DNA of 64,000 nucleotides, taken from assembly GCA_947630175.1 (NCBI GenBank), contig CANRGJ010000009.1, forward strand, positions 1 to 64,000. The letters run 5' to 3'. The DNA comes from an uncultured Ruminiclostridium sp. (lineage in GTDB: Bacteria; Bacillota; Clostridia; Oscillospirales; Ruminococcaceae). The notes under the pieces are model-generated. The model searched no databases. It saw nothing but the letters and a program-made list of their open reading frames with translations, and was not told the DNA's origin. Below, one piece after another: positions 24,549 to 31,235 of the stretch (position 1 is its first letter; every line of letters begins with the position of its first letter). Both the position numbers and the translations under genes were made by a program.

Positions 24549-24596
24549 AAAAACGTTGGTCACACAACTATCCCTCTTGAAGGGAGGTGATATTTC

Positions 24597-24695
24597 GTGA
24601 CATTAGAAGAAGCGGTCTTTTCTTTTGTTCTTTCCGTTGTCGCAAGTGTGGCTGCAAACTACATATACGATTGGCTCAGCAGAAAGAAAAGGTGA
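24597..24695 (+). CDS. Candidate type I toxin 2 (32-residue hydrophobic peptide)
   Basis: GTG start after GGGAGGTG; encodes a 32-residue peptide beginning MTLEEAVFSFVLSVVASVAANY and ending IYDWLSRKKR: a short acidic N-terminus, one TM helix and a basic tail. It is closely similar to peptide 3 and shares the S-V-x-A-x-V...Y-I-x-x-W pattern with peptide 1. AAGAAGCGGTC (24607-24617, codons 4-7) recurs at 24767-24777 in the facing antisense RNA gene. The leader hairpin and the 5'/3' complementarity suggest an mRNA that is translated only after processing or refolding. Toxicity is inferred. Confidence 0.75.
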   Translation: MTLEEAVFSFVLSVVASVAANYIYDWLSRKKR

Positions 24696-24717
24696 CCAAT
24701 ACTGAGCCGTAACAAAA

Positions 24718-24750
24718 CCCCCGAAAGCTGCAACTTTCGGGGATTCTTTT
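24718..24750. terminator. Shared terminator of unit 2
   Basis: CCCCGAAAG-CTGCAA-CTTTCGGGG followed by ATTCTTTTT on plus and, on minus, by GGTTTTGTT; usable by both convergent transcripts. Confidence 0.9.
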
Positions 24751-24790
24751 TGTGATAAATCATGACAAGAAGCGGTCGTCTCGATTTGTC
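24718..24790 (-). ncRNA. Candidate antisense RNA antitoxin 2
   Basis: Minus-strand promoter TTGACA (24820-24825), 17 bp, TATACT (24797-24802). Nucleotides about 13-23 are complementary to AAGAAGCGGTC in the peptide 2 mRNA, next to a repeated TGACA that mimics the start-codon region; the 3' half overlaps the toxin terminator. Confidence 0.72.
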
Positions 24791-24830
24791 AAATGTAGTA
24801 TAACATATTCCTAACAAAATGTCAAGAGGA

Positions 24831-24900
24831 AAATACCCTCGGACTAGCCCTCCGAGGATATTATCTGGTAATAAGTTGCTTCGTTATGTTCAACTTTCTG
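24831..24900 (-). ncRNA. Orphan antitoxin-like RNA B
   Basis: Minus-strand promoter TTGACG (24930-24935), 17 bp, TATAAT (24907-24912), and a terminator CCCTCGGA / TCCGAGG (24836-24857) with a short U run. The RNA has the size and order of the antitoxins, but no peptide gene faces it. Its 5' part would recognise an mRNA containing TTATGTTCAACTTTC. Confidence 0.6.
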
Positions 24901-24946
24901 TAACGTATTATAGCATAATACCCACAAAACGTCAAGAGCAGATAAA

Positions 24947-24975
24947 TTGACAAGTCATAGGCGGAATGATATAAT
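24947..24975 (+). promoter_or_regulatory. Consensus promoter of small-peptide gene 3
   Basis: TTGACA (24947-24952), 17 bp, TATAAT (24970-24975); the leader repeats unit 2 almost exactly, including TTGGTCA (24983-24989) complementary to TGACCAA at the stop (25119-25125) and the TCCCT...AGGGA hairpin over the ribosome site. Confidence 0.85.
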
Positions 24976-25022
24976 AAAACCGTTGGTCACACAACTATCC
25001 CTCTTGAAGGGAGGTGAAAGTA

Positions 25023-25121
25023 ATGACAGCTGAAGAAATAATCGTCTCTTTTGTTCTTTCTGTCATCGCAGGTGTGGCTGCAAGCTACATATACGATTGG
25101 CTCGTCAGGAAGAAAAGGTGA
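25023..25121 (+). CDS. Candidate type I toxin 3 (32-residue hydrophobic peptide)
   Basis: ATG start after GGGAGGTGAAAG; a 32-residue peptide beginning MTAEEIIVSFVLSVIAGVAAS and ending YIYDWLVRKKR, one TM helix and a basic tail. It is about three-quarters identical to peptide 2. The start-proximal segment ATAATCGTCTC (25038-25048) differs from unit 2 and is repeated in its own facing antisense gene (25201-25211), so the recognition sequence has changed in step on both sides. Toxicity is inferred. Confidence 0.75.
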   Translation: MTAEEIIVSFVLSVIAGVAASYIYDWLVRKKR

Positions 25122-25138
25122 CCAATACTGAGCCATAA

Positions 25139-25219
25139 TAAAACCCCCGAAAGTTGCAGCTTTCGGGGGTTTTATTATTTGGTGAAAAATAATGACAAAT
25201 ATAATCGTCTCGATTTGTC
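25139..25219 (-). ncRNA. Candidate antisense RNA antitoxin 3
   Basis: Minus-strand promoter TTGACA (25249-25254), 17 bp, TATACT (25226-25231). The first 20 nt contain the complement of ATAATCGTCTC. Ends in the bidirectional terminator at 25141-25172. Confidence 0.72.
25141..25172. terminator. Shared terminator of unit 3
   Basis: AAACCCCCGAAAG-TTGCAG-CTTTCGGGGGTTT, 13-bp perfect stem, T-rich on both sides. Confidence 0.93.
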
Positions 25220-25262
25220 AGATATAGTATAACACAATCGCAAAGAAATGTCAAGAGAAAAT

Positions 25263-25296
25263 AAAATACCCTCAGAATATCCGAGGGTATTTTTTA
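25263..25296 (-). terminator. Terminator of surface-protein gene 2
   Basis: AAATACCCTCaGA / TCcGAGGGTATTT stem around AATA; T-rich after it on the minus strand. Confidence 0.75.
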
Positions 25297-25307
25297 ATTA
25301 TGAGAGA

Positions 25308-26081
25308 TTACTTTCTCTTCTTTGCAACTACGATTGCGCCTGCAGCCAGAACAGCTATGCCGGCTACAACTGCTACGCCTTCAACGCCTGTGTCAGGAGT
25401 GTTCTTGTCAGGAGTGGTAGCATTAGTGTCGCCGTTGCCGCCTTCATTGCCTTCGTTGCCTTCATTACCTTCAGTGTCTTCAGTGCTTGCAGCAGCAAAA
25501 CCGCTTACAGTGAAGGTAACTTCTACCTTGCCGCCGAAAGAGCTTGCATCGATGCAGGTCTGCTCTTCATTCCAGATGTTTATAAAGCCGATGGTATAAG
25601 CGTTTACAACTGTATCTGAGATACCGTTGCAGCCGTCGGAATAATCATCAATAGTGAGATTTTCCTGACCGAGAACAGCGGCGGTTGCGCCTGAAACTTC
25701 GGTGCCGTCGATCTTCAGGCTGTCAACAGTGATCTGAAGATCAGGATAATCAGCAGCAGCAATGTCTGTCTGGAGCTTCAGGAAGTTGAATGAGCTTTCA
25801 GGACCGTCCTTGCAATCTTCCATTATGTTCTTCTCAAAAGATGCGGTGTACTGACCGTCAGCGGTGATCTCAACGTCAGCAACGTTCCATGTGTCATACT
25901 CCATCTGATCGCCAAAGTCAGCATCCCACCATACAGCCTTGCTCTGAGCAATAGTATTGCGGAATGTCCATGCGTTGGTCTGATAGATCAAGCCTGCGTG
26001 AGCCGCACTTGCAGCAACTGCCATTGTGCTTACAGCCATAACTGATGCAACGGCAGCGCCAAGAATTTTCTTAAAATTCAT
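25308..26081 (-). CDS. Secreted surface protein, beta-sandwich domain plus TPDTG anchor-like tail (paralogue 2)
   Basis: 257 residues from ATG 26081 (AGGAGGAATTAC upstream); signal MNFKKILGAAVASVMAVSTMAVAASA. The mature domain (NAWTFRNT...WWDADFGD...DLQITVDSLKIDG...IGFINIWNEEQTC...VEVTFTVSGF) follows the same plan as paralogue 1 though only weakly alike in sequence. Asn/Gly/Glu-rich linker NEGNEGNEGGNGD, then TPDTGVEG, TM helix and KKRK. Promoter TTGATT-17-TATAAT at 26137-26165. It sits next to small-peptide unit 3 and shares a near-identical 3' end with genes 23608 and 26257. Probably binds a polysaccharide or other surface ligand, by analogy only. Confidence 0.8.
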   Translation of the reverse strand: MNFKKILGAAVASVMAVSTMAVAASAAHAGLIYQTNAWTFRNTIAQSKAVWWDADFGDQMEYDTWNVADVEITADGQYTASFEKNIMEDCKDGPESSFNFLKLQTDIAAADYPDLQITVDSLKIDGTEVSGATAAVLGQENLTIDDYSDGCNGISDTVVNAYTIGFINIWNEEQTCIDASSFGGKVEVTFTVSGFAAASTEDTEGNEGNEGNEGGNGDTNATTPDKNTPDTGVEGVAVVAGIAVLAAGAIVVAKKRK

Positions 26082-26212
26082 ATGTAATTCCTCCTTAAAA
26101 TTCAAAAGCACTTTTTTGCACTTTTGTGTTAGTATAATTATAACTTAAATTACTGAATAAATCAATCGTTAAAATACACAATTCTGTCCTTGTTTCCTAT
26201 AACTTTGCAACA

Positions 26213-26238
26213 AAAAAGGACGGCGAACCGTCCTTTTC
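26213..26238 (-). terminator. Terminator of surface-protein gene 3
   Basis: AAAAGGACGG-CGAA-CCGTCCTTTT with A and T runs on both sides. Confidence 0.88.
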
Positions 26239-26256
26239 GTTTTGTTTCGAGGGAAA

Positions 26257-26958
26257 TTACTTTCTCTTCTTAGCAACTACAACTGCGCCAGCAGCTACGA
26301 TTGCAAGACCTGCTACAACTGCTACACCTTCAACGCCGGTGTCAGGAGTGTTCTTGTCAGGAGTGGTAGCATTGGTGTCGCCGTTGCCTTCGTCACCGGT
26401 ATTGCCTTCGTCGCCGGTATTGCCTTCATCGCCGGTGTTGCCTTCGTCGCCGCCATCAGCTGCGGGAGCAACAACATTGCCTGCTGCGTCATACAGAGTT
26501 ACGCTTTCGAGAGTAGCAGTGCCGGGATCGCCTTCATTGCCTTCCTCATCATACATGGGGTTTACCCACCAGAACTGAACCTGTGCAAAAGGAGCAAGAG
26601 CGCCGTCTTCGTCCACTGCAGCCAGAGCGCCTGCGTCAAATTCAGCTACCCAAGTGCCTTCAGCGGGAGCGGATTCTTCATTAACTTCGTTGTTTACAGC
26701 AGTCCACTGACCGTCAGCAGCATTGTTGTAACCGATACAGCCGTTTACCATATTAGATGTTACAGAAACTTTAGCTTCGATCTTGACGATAGATTTAACC
26801 TGATCTTCAGTCAAGCCTGTAAAATCAATGTCATACAGTTCTGCGCTTGAATCGTTGCCCGTCTTAGTCATAAGAGCGTCTGCAAAAGCAGCAACAGCCA
26901 TTGTGCTTACAGCCAGAGCAGAAGCAACAACGCCTGCCATGATTTTCTTCATGTTCAT
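26257..26958 (-). CDS. Secreted surface protein with TPDTG anchor-like tail (paralogue 3)
   Basis: 233 residues, signal MNMKKIMAGVVASALAVSTMAVAAFA. The ectodomain (TGLTEDQVKSIVKIEAKVSVTSNMVNGCIGYNNAADGQWTAV...AQVQFWWVNPMYDEEG...TLESVTLYDAAGNVV) resembles a carbohydrate-binding-module-like beta sandwich. A repetitive (GDEGNT)n linker precedes TPDTGVEG, the TM helix and KKRK. The last ~50 codons are almost the same as in genes 23608 and 25308. Promoter TTGCAA-17-TATAAT at 27008-27036. Function unknown. Confidence 0.8.
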   Translation of the reverse strand: MNMKKIMAGVVASALAVSTMAVAAFADALMTKTGNDSSAELYDIDFTGLTEDQVKSIVKIEAKVSVTSNMVNGCIGYNNAADGQWTAVNNEVNEESAPAEGTWVAEFDAGALAAVDEDGALAPFAQVQFWWVNPMYDEEGNEGDPGTATLESVTLYDAAGNVVAPAADGGDEGNTGDEGNTGDEGNTGDEGNGDTNATTPDKNTPDTGVEGVAVVAGLAIVAAGAVVVAKKRK

Positions 26959-27142
26959 TGTTTGATTTCCTCCAAAAATTTTTGTACGGAATATTATTCC
27001 AATTTCAATTATAACTTAACCTAAAGCCGATTGCAACAGTTATTTGTTACAATCTTTATTGATATTTTTGGGTGAAACTGCTATATAATTCAAGTTAATT
27101 TTTGGCATATTTACTTAAATCCGTTACAGAATTTTTAAGTAA

Positions 27143-27173
27143 AAAAAGAAAGCCCGAAGGCTTTCTTTTTATG
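27143..27173 (-). terminator. Terminator of surface-protein gene 4
   Basis: AAAGAAAGCC-CGAA-GGCTTTCTTT with flanking A and T runs. Confidence 0.9.
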
Positions 27174-27186
27174 TTCAGACTAAGGA

Positions 27187-28335
27187 TTAGCCTCTCTTCT
27201 TGGAGATGATCACACCTGCAAGAGCAACAGCGGCAGGGATAACTGCCAGAACAACGCCGGTAGGCTCGTTCTTGTCATTGCCAGCGGGATTGGTAGCGCT
27301 GGGATCGCCGTTTTCATCAGAAGATGTGGGTTCGTCATCAGAAGATGTGGGTTCGTCATCAGAAGATGTGGGAGGCTGAGGATCATCAACCAACAGCTTG
27401 AGCTGAGGAACGTTTTCAAGGTTCGTATCATCATCAGCAGGCTTAATGTTGGTCTGTACAGCTAAAAATGTGTTGTCACCAAGAGTGAAAGGAACAGCCA
27501 GTTCAGCTACTACTTCGTATTCACCATCTTCGGTAATGGTGATAGGAGTCTGTGTAACGTTAGCGTTAGAAGCATCGCCTTCACCCCAGTAGTTTACATC
27601 GTTAAAGTTGGAGATTGCAAGATGGGCGGTAAAGGGATCCGTAACGCCGGTAACAGAGAACTTAACGGTAATCTTGGTAGCACCTACGAGAGTGTCAAGG
27701 TCGATTATCTGAAGCTCATCTGCACGATCGCCTGCCCAAGGATTGTAAAGGTTGATACGAACACCGCCGTCATTGATCATAACACCGGCGTTTTTAGGAG
27801 CAACTACAACTTCCTTAGCCACAGGTTCTGTGGGGTCAGTAGGATCAGTAGGGTCAGTAGGATCAGTAGGGTCAGTAGGATCAGTAGGATCAGTAGGATC
27901 AGTAGGATCAGTGGGGTCTTCCTCAGCAGCAGCGGTGGTAGCTACCCAATTAACAGTGTACTCAACACCGTCGCCTGCAGAAAGACCAAACTTCAGAGCA
28001 AAACCTTCGCCCAGATAAATATCTGTAACGGTAACAGATTGTTTAACTTCTACCTGTTTCCAGTCACCCTCAGCGGTTGAGTTATAACCAACCTGGAAAC
28101 CTTCCTTTTCAGAAGTAAACGTGATAGATGTTACTGCCGCAGGGTCCAGATCGCCAATGAGCTTTGTAACGTCATCAAACAATTCACCCTCGGTCCACCA
28201 TTCTGAGTCAGACATAGTGTAAGAACCTTCGAAAGTCTTTGCTTCAGCAGAATCTTCAGCAAACGCCGCAACGCTCATAGCGGAAACAGCCAGAGCACAA
28301 GCAGCTACGCTTGCAAGAATTTTCTTGAAATTCAT
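27187..28335 (-). CDS. Large secreted protein with two beta-sandwich domains and repeat linkers
   Basis: 382 residues; signal MNFKKILASVAACALAVSAMSVAAFA. Two ectodomains (about 30-140 and 175-325; the second contains GGVRINLYNPWAGDRADEL...ITVKFSVTGV, echoing the NIYNEW...VTFEVYGL motif of paralogues 1 and 2) are joined by a (DPTDPT)n linker. A second repeat (SSDDEPT x3) precedes the C-terminus EPTGVVLAVIPAAVALAGVIISKKRG, a TM-anchor tail with a degenerate sorting motif. Promoter about TTGAAG-17-TATTAT at 28384-28412. Probably a wall- or membrane-attached binding protein. Confidence 0.78.
   Translation of the reverse strand: MNFKKILASVAACALAVSAMSVAAFAEDSAEAKTFEGSYTMSDSEWWTEGELFDDVTKLIGDLDPAAVTSITFTSEKEGFQVGYNSTAEGDWKQVEVKQSVTVTDIYLGEGFALKFGLSAGDGVEYTVNWVATTAAAEEDPTDPTDPTDPTDPTDPTDPTDPTDPTDPTEPVAKEVVVAPKNAGVMINDGGVRINLYNPWAGDRADELQIIDLDTLVGATKITVKFSVTGVTDPFTAHLAISNFNDVNYWGEGDASNANVTQTPITITEDGEYEVVAELAVPFTLGDNTFLAVQTNIKPADDDTNLENVPQLKLLVDDPQPPTSSDDEPTSSDDEPTSSDENGDPSATNPAGNDKNEPTGVVLAVIPAAVALAGVIISKKRG
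27310..27372 (-). repeat. 21-bp coding repeat (SSDDEPT)
   Basis: Three near-identical 21-bp units (TCATCAGAAGATGTGGGTTCG on plus), encoding SSDDEPT in the stalk. Slippage-prone. Confidence 0.85.
27829..27913 (-). repeat. 9-bp coding minisatellite (DPT)n
   Basis: About nine tandem GTCAGTAGG/ATCAGTAGG units encode (DPT)n. The near-identity implies recent expansion. Confidence 0.88.
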
Positions 28336-28540
28336 ATTTTTTTCCTCCTATAAATTTTTTGTAGGTTTTCGCCTATCAAAATTATAATACCGCACTTTGT
28401 GTTAAACTTCAATAGGCAAAATGTATAAAATTTCCGATAAAATTTGCCAATGGTGAAATTTAATATGTATTTTCGGTATTGTACAAAGTAGTCAGGAGCT
28501 GTCATCAAAAAGTTTCAGTTTTCCCTAAAATTTCCCAAAG

Positions 28541-28571
28541 CAAAAATCCCCTTGAGCAAGGGGATTTTTCA
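28541..28571 (-). terminator. Terminator of surface-protein gene 5
   Basis: AAAAATCCCCTTG-AG-CAAGGGGATTTTT. Confidence 0.9.
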
Positions 28572-28574
28572 CGT

Positions 28575-29021
28575 TTACTTTCTCTTGCGGGCAAGTCCTG
28601 CGGTAAGTCCCGCCGCCGCAAGTCCAAGGGCGGTCATTCCGAGAGTTACGCCCGTGCCGGGGTTCGCTCCGTTCGCTCCGTTTGCGCCTGCTGCGCTTCC
28701 CGCAGGAGTCAGGCTTTCCGAAGAGCTTTCTGATGAAGAATCAGAGCTTGCGTCGGGGGCGGAGCTTGCGTCGCCTGAGTCGCTTGCGTCGGGGGCGGAA
28801 CTTCCGTCGCCTGAAGCGTTTGCGTCAGGAGCAGCGCTTCCGTCGCCTGAGTCACTTCCGTCGCCTGCGCCGAGAAGGTCGTCTGCGCCGTCTGCCGCGC
28901 CTTGAATGATATCCTCAGCGCCCTGAGCCGCACCATCGATTATTCCCGCCGCGGCAAATGCGCTTACCGAAAGAACGCTTGCGGCAAGTGTGGCCGCAAG
29001 TATATATCTTATTCCTTTCAT
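28575..29021 (-). CDS. Low-complexity secreted protein with NPGTG anchor-like tail
   Basis: 148 residues: signal MKGIRYILAATLAASVLSVSAFA, a short amphipathic segment (GIIDGAAQGAEDIIQGAADGADDLLG) and a long Gly/Asp/Ser/Ala stalk (about 48-110) with DASDSGDASSAPD-type repeats. It ends NPGTGVTLGMTALGLAAAGLTAGLARKRK, another xPxTG, hydrophobic, basic tail. It has no folded binding domain and may be a stalk or spacer protein of the envelope. Function unknown; ATG 29021 follows AAAAAAGGAACGG. Confidence 0.75.
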   Translation of the reverse strand: MKGIRYILAATLAASVLSVSAFAAAGIIDGAAQGAEDIIQGAADGADDLLGAGDGSDSGDGSAAPDANASGDGSSAPDASDSGDASSAPDASSDSSSESSSESLTPAGSAAGANGANGANPGTGVTLGMTALGLAAAGLTAGLARKRK

Positions 29022-29118
29022 TACCCATACCGTTCCTTTTTTCAGATTTCAGCGTATATATACGCCTGTGATATTATTTGAAAAAAGGAAGGCATTTACT
29101 CATTTTAAATAAGGAAAA

Positions 29119-30090
29119 TTATTCCTGCAAATCAACAAATTTCTGATAAGCGGCGCGAAGCTGTTCGCTTGCCGCTTCGGGGGCAACGGGGTTGCAGTGC
29201 GCCCATGCGCCCGTTTCGCTGGAGGCGTTGAATTTTATCTTGTCCTTGCTGCGCATAGGCGGGTAAAAAGCGATGTGAAAGTGATAGTCTGACATATCCC
29301 CCATATTCACGGGAGCGTTGTACATACACATCATATACGGGAAACGCATATCGAAAAGGCAGTCCAACATTCCCGCTGTTTGCTTCAAGGTCGTGGCGAA
29401 GTCGGACTTTTCCTGGTCGGTCATCTGGGTGATGTAGCTGAAATGGCGGTTGGGCACTATGTACACGCCGTAGGGATATTCGCAGAAAAAGGGCAGGAAC
29501 ACGGTGAAGCTGTCGTTTCTGAAAATTATTCTTCTGCCGTCCTTTTCCTCCTTGCTTTTCATCTTGCAGATAAGACATTCGCCGCTTTGCTCTTTCAGCT
29601 TAGAGAAGCTGTTCAGCTCAAGCTGTATTTTTTTCGGAACGAAGCTGTAACCGTATATCTGACCGTGAGGGTGGGGCATCGTTACTCCCACAGCTTCGCC
29701 TTTGTTCTCAAAGATGAACACGAATTTTATCTTTTCGTCGGAGGAGATGGCGGTAAATCTCTCCTGCCACAGCTCCACAAGCTTCATTATATGCTCATGG
29801 GAAAGGCTTTTCAGCGTGGTGGTATGGTCGGGGCTGTAAAGCACTACCTCGCATTTGCCGTAAGACGGGGCGGTCTTGAAAAAGTCGCTTGCCACGTCGT
29901 CCTCTTTCGGCGGATTTTGCGACAGGGCGGGAAAGTCGTTGTCGTAAGCCAGCACCTCATAGCTGTCAGGGACTTTGCCGCTTCCCGGACAGAAAGGGCA
30001 CCAGTCCTTGGGCATTTGCGGGCGGTTCTGACGGTGGGAGGCGATCATCACCCAGTCCTCCGTCAAGGGGTTGAAACGAAGCTCAGCCAT
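29119..30090 (-). CDS. galT: Galactose-1-phosphate uridylyltransferase
   Basis: Leloir-pathway enzyme exchanging UMP between UDP-glucose and galactose-1-phosphate. 323 residues with the zinc motif CPFCPG near residue 32 and the nucleophile region PHPHGQIYGY near 140, the HIT-like catalytic triad of GalT. It is the last of a minus-strand run (recJ, rel, MBL, zinc ribbon, galT). No galK or galE is adjacent, so its placement is unusual but the annotation is secure. Confidence 0.94.
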   Translation of the reverse strand: MAELRFNPLTEDWVMIASHRQNRPQMPKDWCPFCPGSGKVPDSYEVLAYDNDFPALSQNPPKEDDVASDFFKTAPSYGKCEVVLYSPDHTTTLKSLSHEHIMKLVELWQERFTAISSDEKIKFVFIFENKGEAVGVTMPHPHGQIYGYSFVPKKIQLELNSFSKLKEQSGECLICKMKSKEEKDGRRIIFRNDSFTVFLPFFCEYPYGVYIVPNRHFSYITQMTDQEKSDFATTLKQTAGMLDCLFDMRFPYMMCMYNAPVNMGDMSDYHFHIAFYPPMRSKDKIKFNASSETGAWAHCNPVAPEAASEQLRAAYQKFVDLQE

Positions 30091-30105
30091 TGTGTTTTCC
30101 TCCTT

Positions 30106-30540
30106 TTAGAATGTATTGTAATCAGTCTCGTTTTCCTCTGTTTCGCTGTCGGTGACTGCAAGAAGAGTTCCGCAGTTGGTACAGCAGGGGTCTTTTATCT
30201 TGTTAAGGCTTCCGCATACGGGACAGCTTATCAGTCCAAGCACCTCGTTTATGCGCTGTTCTACCGTTTTCAGGCGGTGTATCGTTTCGTCTATCTGTAC
30301 GGTTTTTGCGGCTATCTCCTCGGCGTCACCAACGTCGTGCCTGCACAGCCTGTACACGGCTATGCCAAGCTCTCTGTACTGCCTGTTCAGCCGCCTGTAA
30401 AGTCTGCCTGCGGCTACACGCAGCCTTGCCGCACGGCAGGTGACGTCGGCTTTTTTTACTGCGCTGTCGGCAAGCTCCCTGACAGCTTCGGCTATCTCCG
30501 ATCTTTTAGGTTGGTTTTTACCCTTTTCAGCATTAGTCAT
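30106..30540 (-). CDS. Zinc-ribbon protein of unknown function
   Basis: 144 residues; an N-terminal helical half (RSEIAEAVRELADSAVKKADVTCRAARLRVAAGRLYRRLNRQYRELG), a coiled-coil-like stretch (AAKTVQIDETIHRLKTVEQRINEVLG), and a C-terminal zinc ribbon CPVCGSLNKIKDPCCTNCG. The order coiled coil then zinc ribbon suggests a nucleic-acid or protein adaptor; I do not recognise the family. 12 bp separate it from the MBL gene. Confidence 0.75.
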   Translation of the reverse strand: MTNAEKGKNQPKRSEIAEAVRELADSAVKKADVTCRAARLRVAAGRLYRRLNRQYRELGIAVYRLCRHDVGDAEEIAAKTVQIDETIHRLKTVEQRINEVLGLISCPVCGSLNKIKDPCCTNCGTLLAVTDSETEENETDYNTF

Positions 30541-30552
30541 AAACGTATCTCC

Positions 30553-31182
30553 TTATTTCATAACGTACAGCAAAAACGGATTTGACCGCTTTTCCTCGGA
30601 TAAAGTCGTATCCTCGCCGTGCCCGCAGAAAAGGCGGTATTCCTCCTGCAAGTCCGTCAGCTTTTTCAGGCTTTCGGCAAGCGTTTTCGGGTCGCCGCCG
30701 TAAAGGTCGGTCCTTCCCACCGAGCCTTTGAACAGCGTGTCGCCTGTAAAAATACAGTCCTCCACCATATAGCACACGCTGCCCTTGCTGTGTCCTGGGG
30801 TAGATATTACCTTTATCTTCATCGAGCCCTCGCAGATAACGTCCCCGTCCTTTAGTCTTGCGTCCGCCTCAACAGGGTGGAACGGGGCGTAGGGCAGCAT
30901 ATCTGCTCCCGACTTTTTCCTGTCGGACAGCATTTCCTCGTCCTCGCCGCCGACGTAGACAGGCGCGTAATAATGCTCTCTCAGCCACTGGGCGGCGCCT
31001 ATATGGTCAAAATGCCCGTGGGTGAGCAGTATTTTCCGCAAAGACAGCTTTCTGCCGTCCAGCTCTCCCGCTATCAGCTCCGCCGCCGCGCCCGGGTCAA
31101 TAACTATGGCGGTGTCGCCGGGACCTGTTATGATATAGCAGTTTTCTTCCATTTCTCCAACAGTAAGCTTGATGATGTCCAT
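30553..31182 (-). CDS. MBL-fold metallohydrolase (glyoxalase II-like)
   Basis: 209-residue metallo-beta-lactamase-fold hydrolase. The metal-binding motif HGHFDHIG lies near residue 55, with further ligands in TPGHSKGS (about 133), FTGDTLFKGSVGRTDL (about 150) and the late CGHGEDTT (about 190), the layout of glyoxalase-II-like thioester hydrolases (YcbL type). Genes of this class commonly follow rel in Clostridia. Substrate unproven. Confidence 0.88.
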   Translation of the reverse strand: MDIIKLTVGEMEENCYIITGPGDTAIVIDPGAAAELIAGELDGRKLSLRKILLTHGHFDHIGAAQWLREHYYAPVYVGGEDEEMLSDRKKSGADMLPYAPFHPVEADARLKDGDVICEGSMKIKVISTPGHSKGSVCYMVEDCIFTGDTLFKGSVGRTDLYGGDPKTLAESLKKLTDLQEEYRLFCGHGEDTTLSEEKRSNPFLLYVMK

Positions 31183-31235
31183 ATTGCGTTCCTCCGAAAT
31201 GAAATTTGCACCCTTGTCCTTTTTCTGTATTTATT

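Noticed and set aside
24394-24567. N-terminal extension of the 319-residue ORF on the minus strand
   Set aside because: It crosses the gene's own promoter and that of small-peptide unit 2; the signal peptide starts at 24393.
29380-30585. Plus-strand ORF of 401 residues
   Set aside because: Spans galT and the zinc-ribbon gene on the opposite strand; composition is that of an antisense frame.
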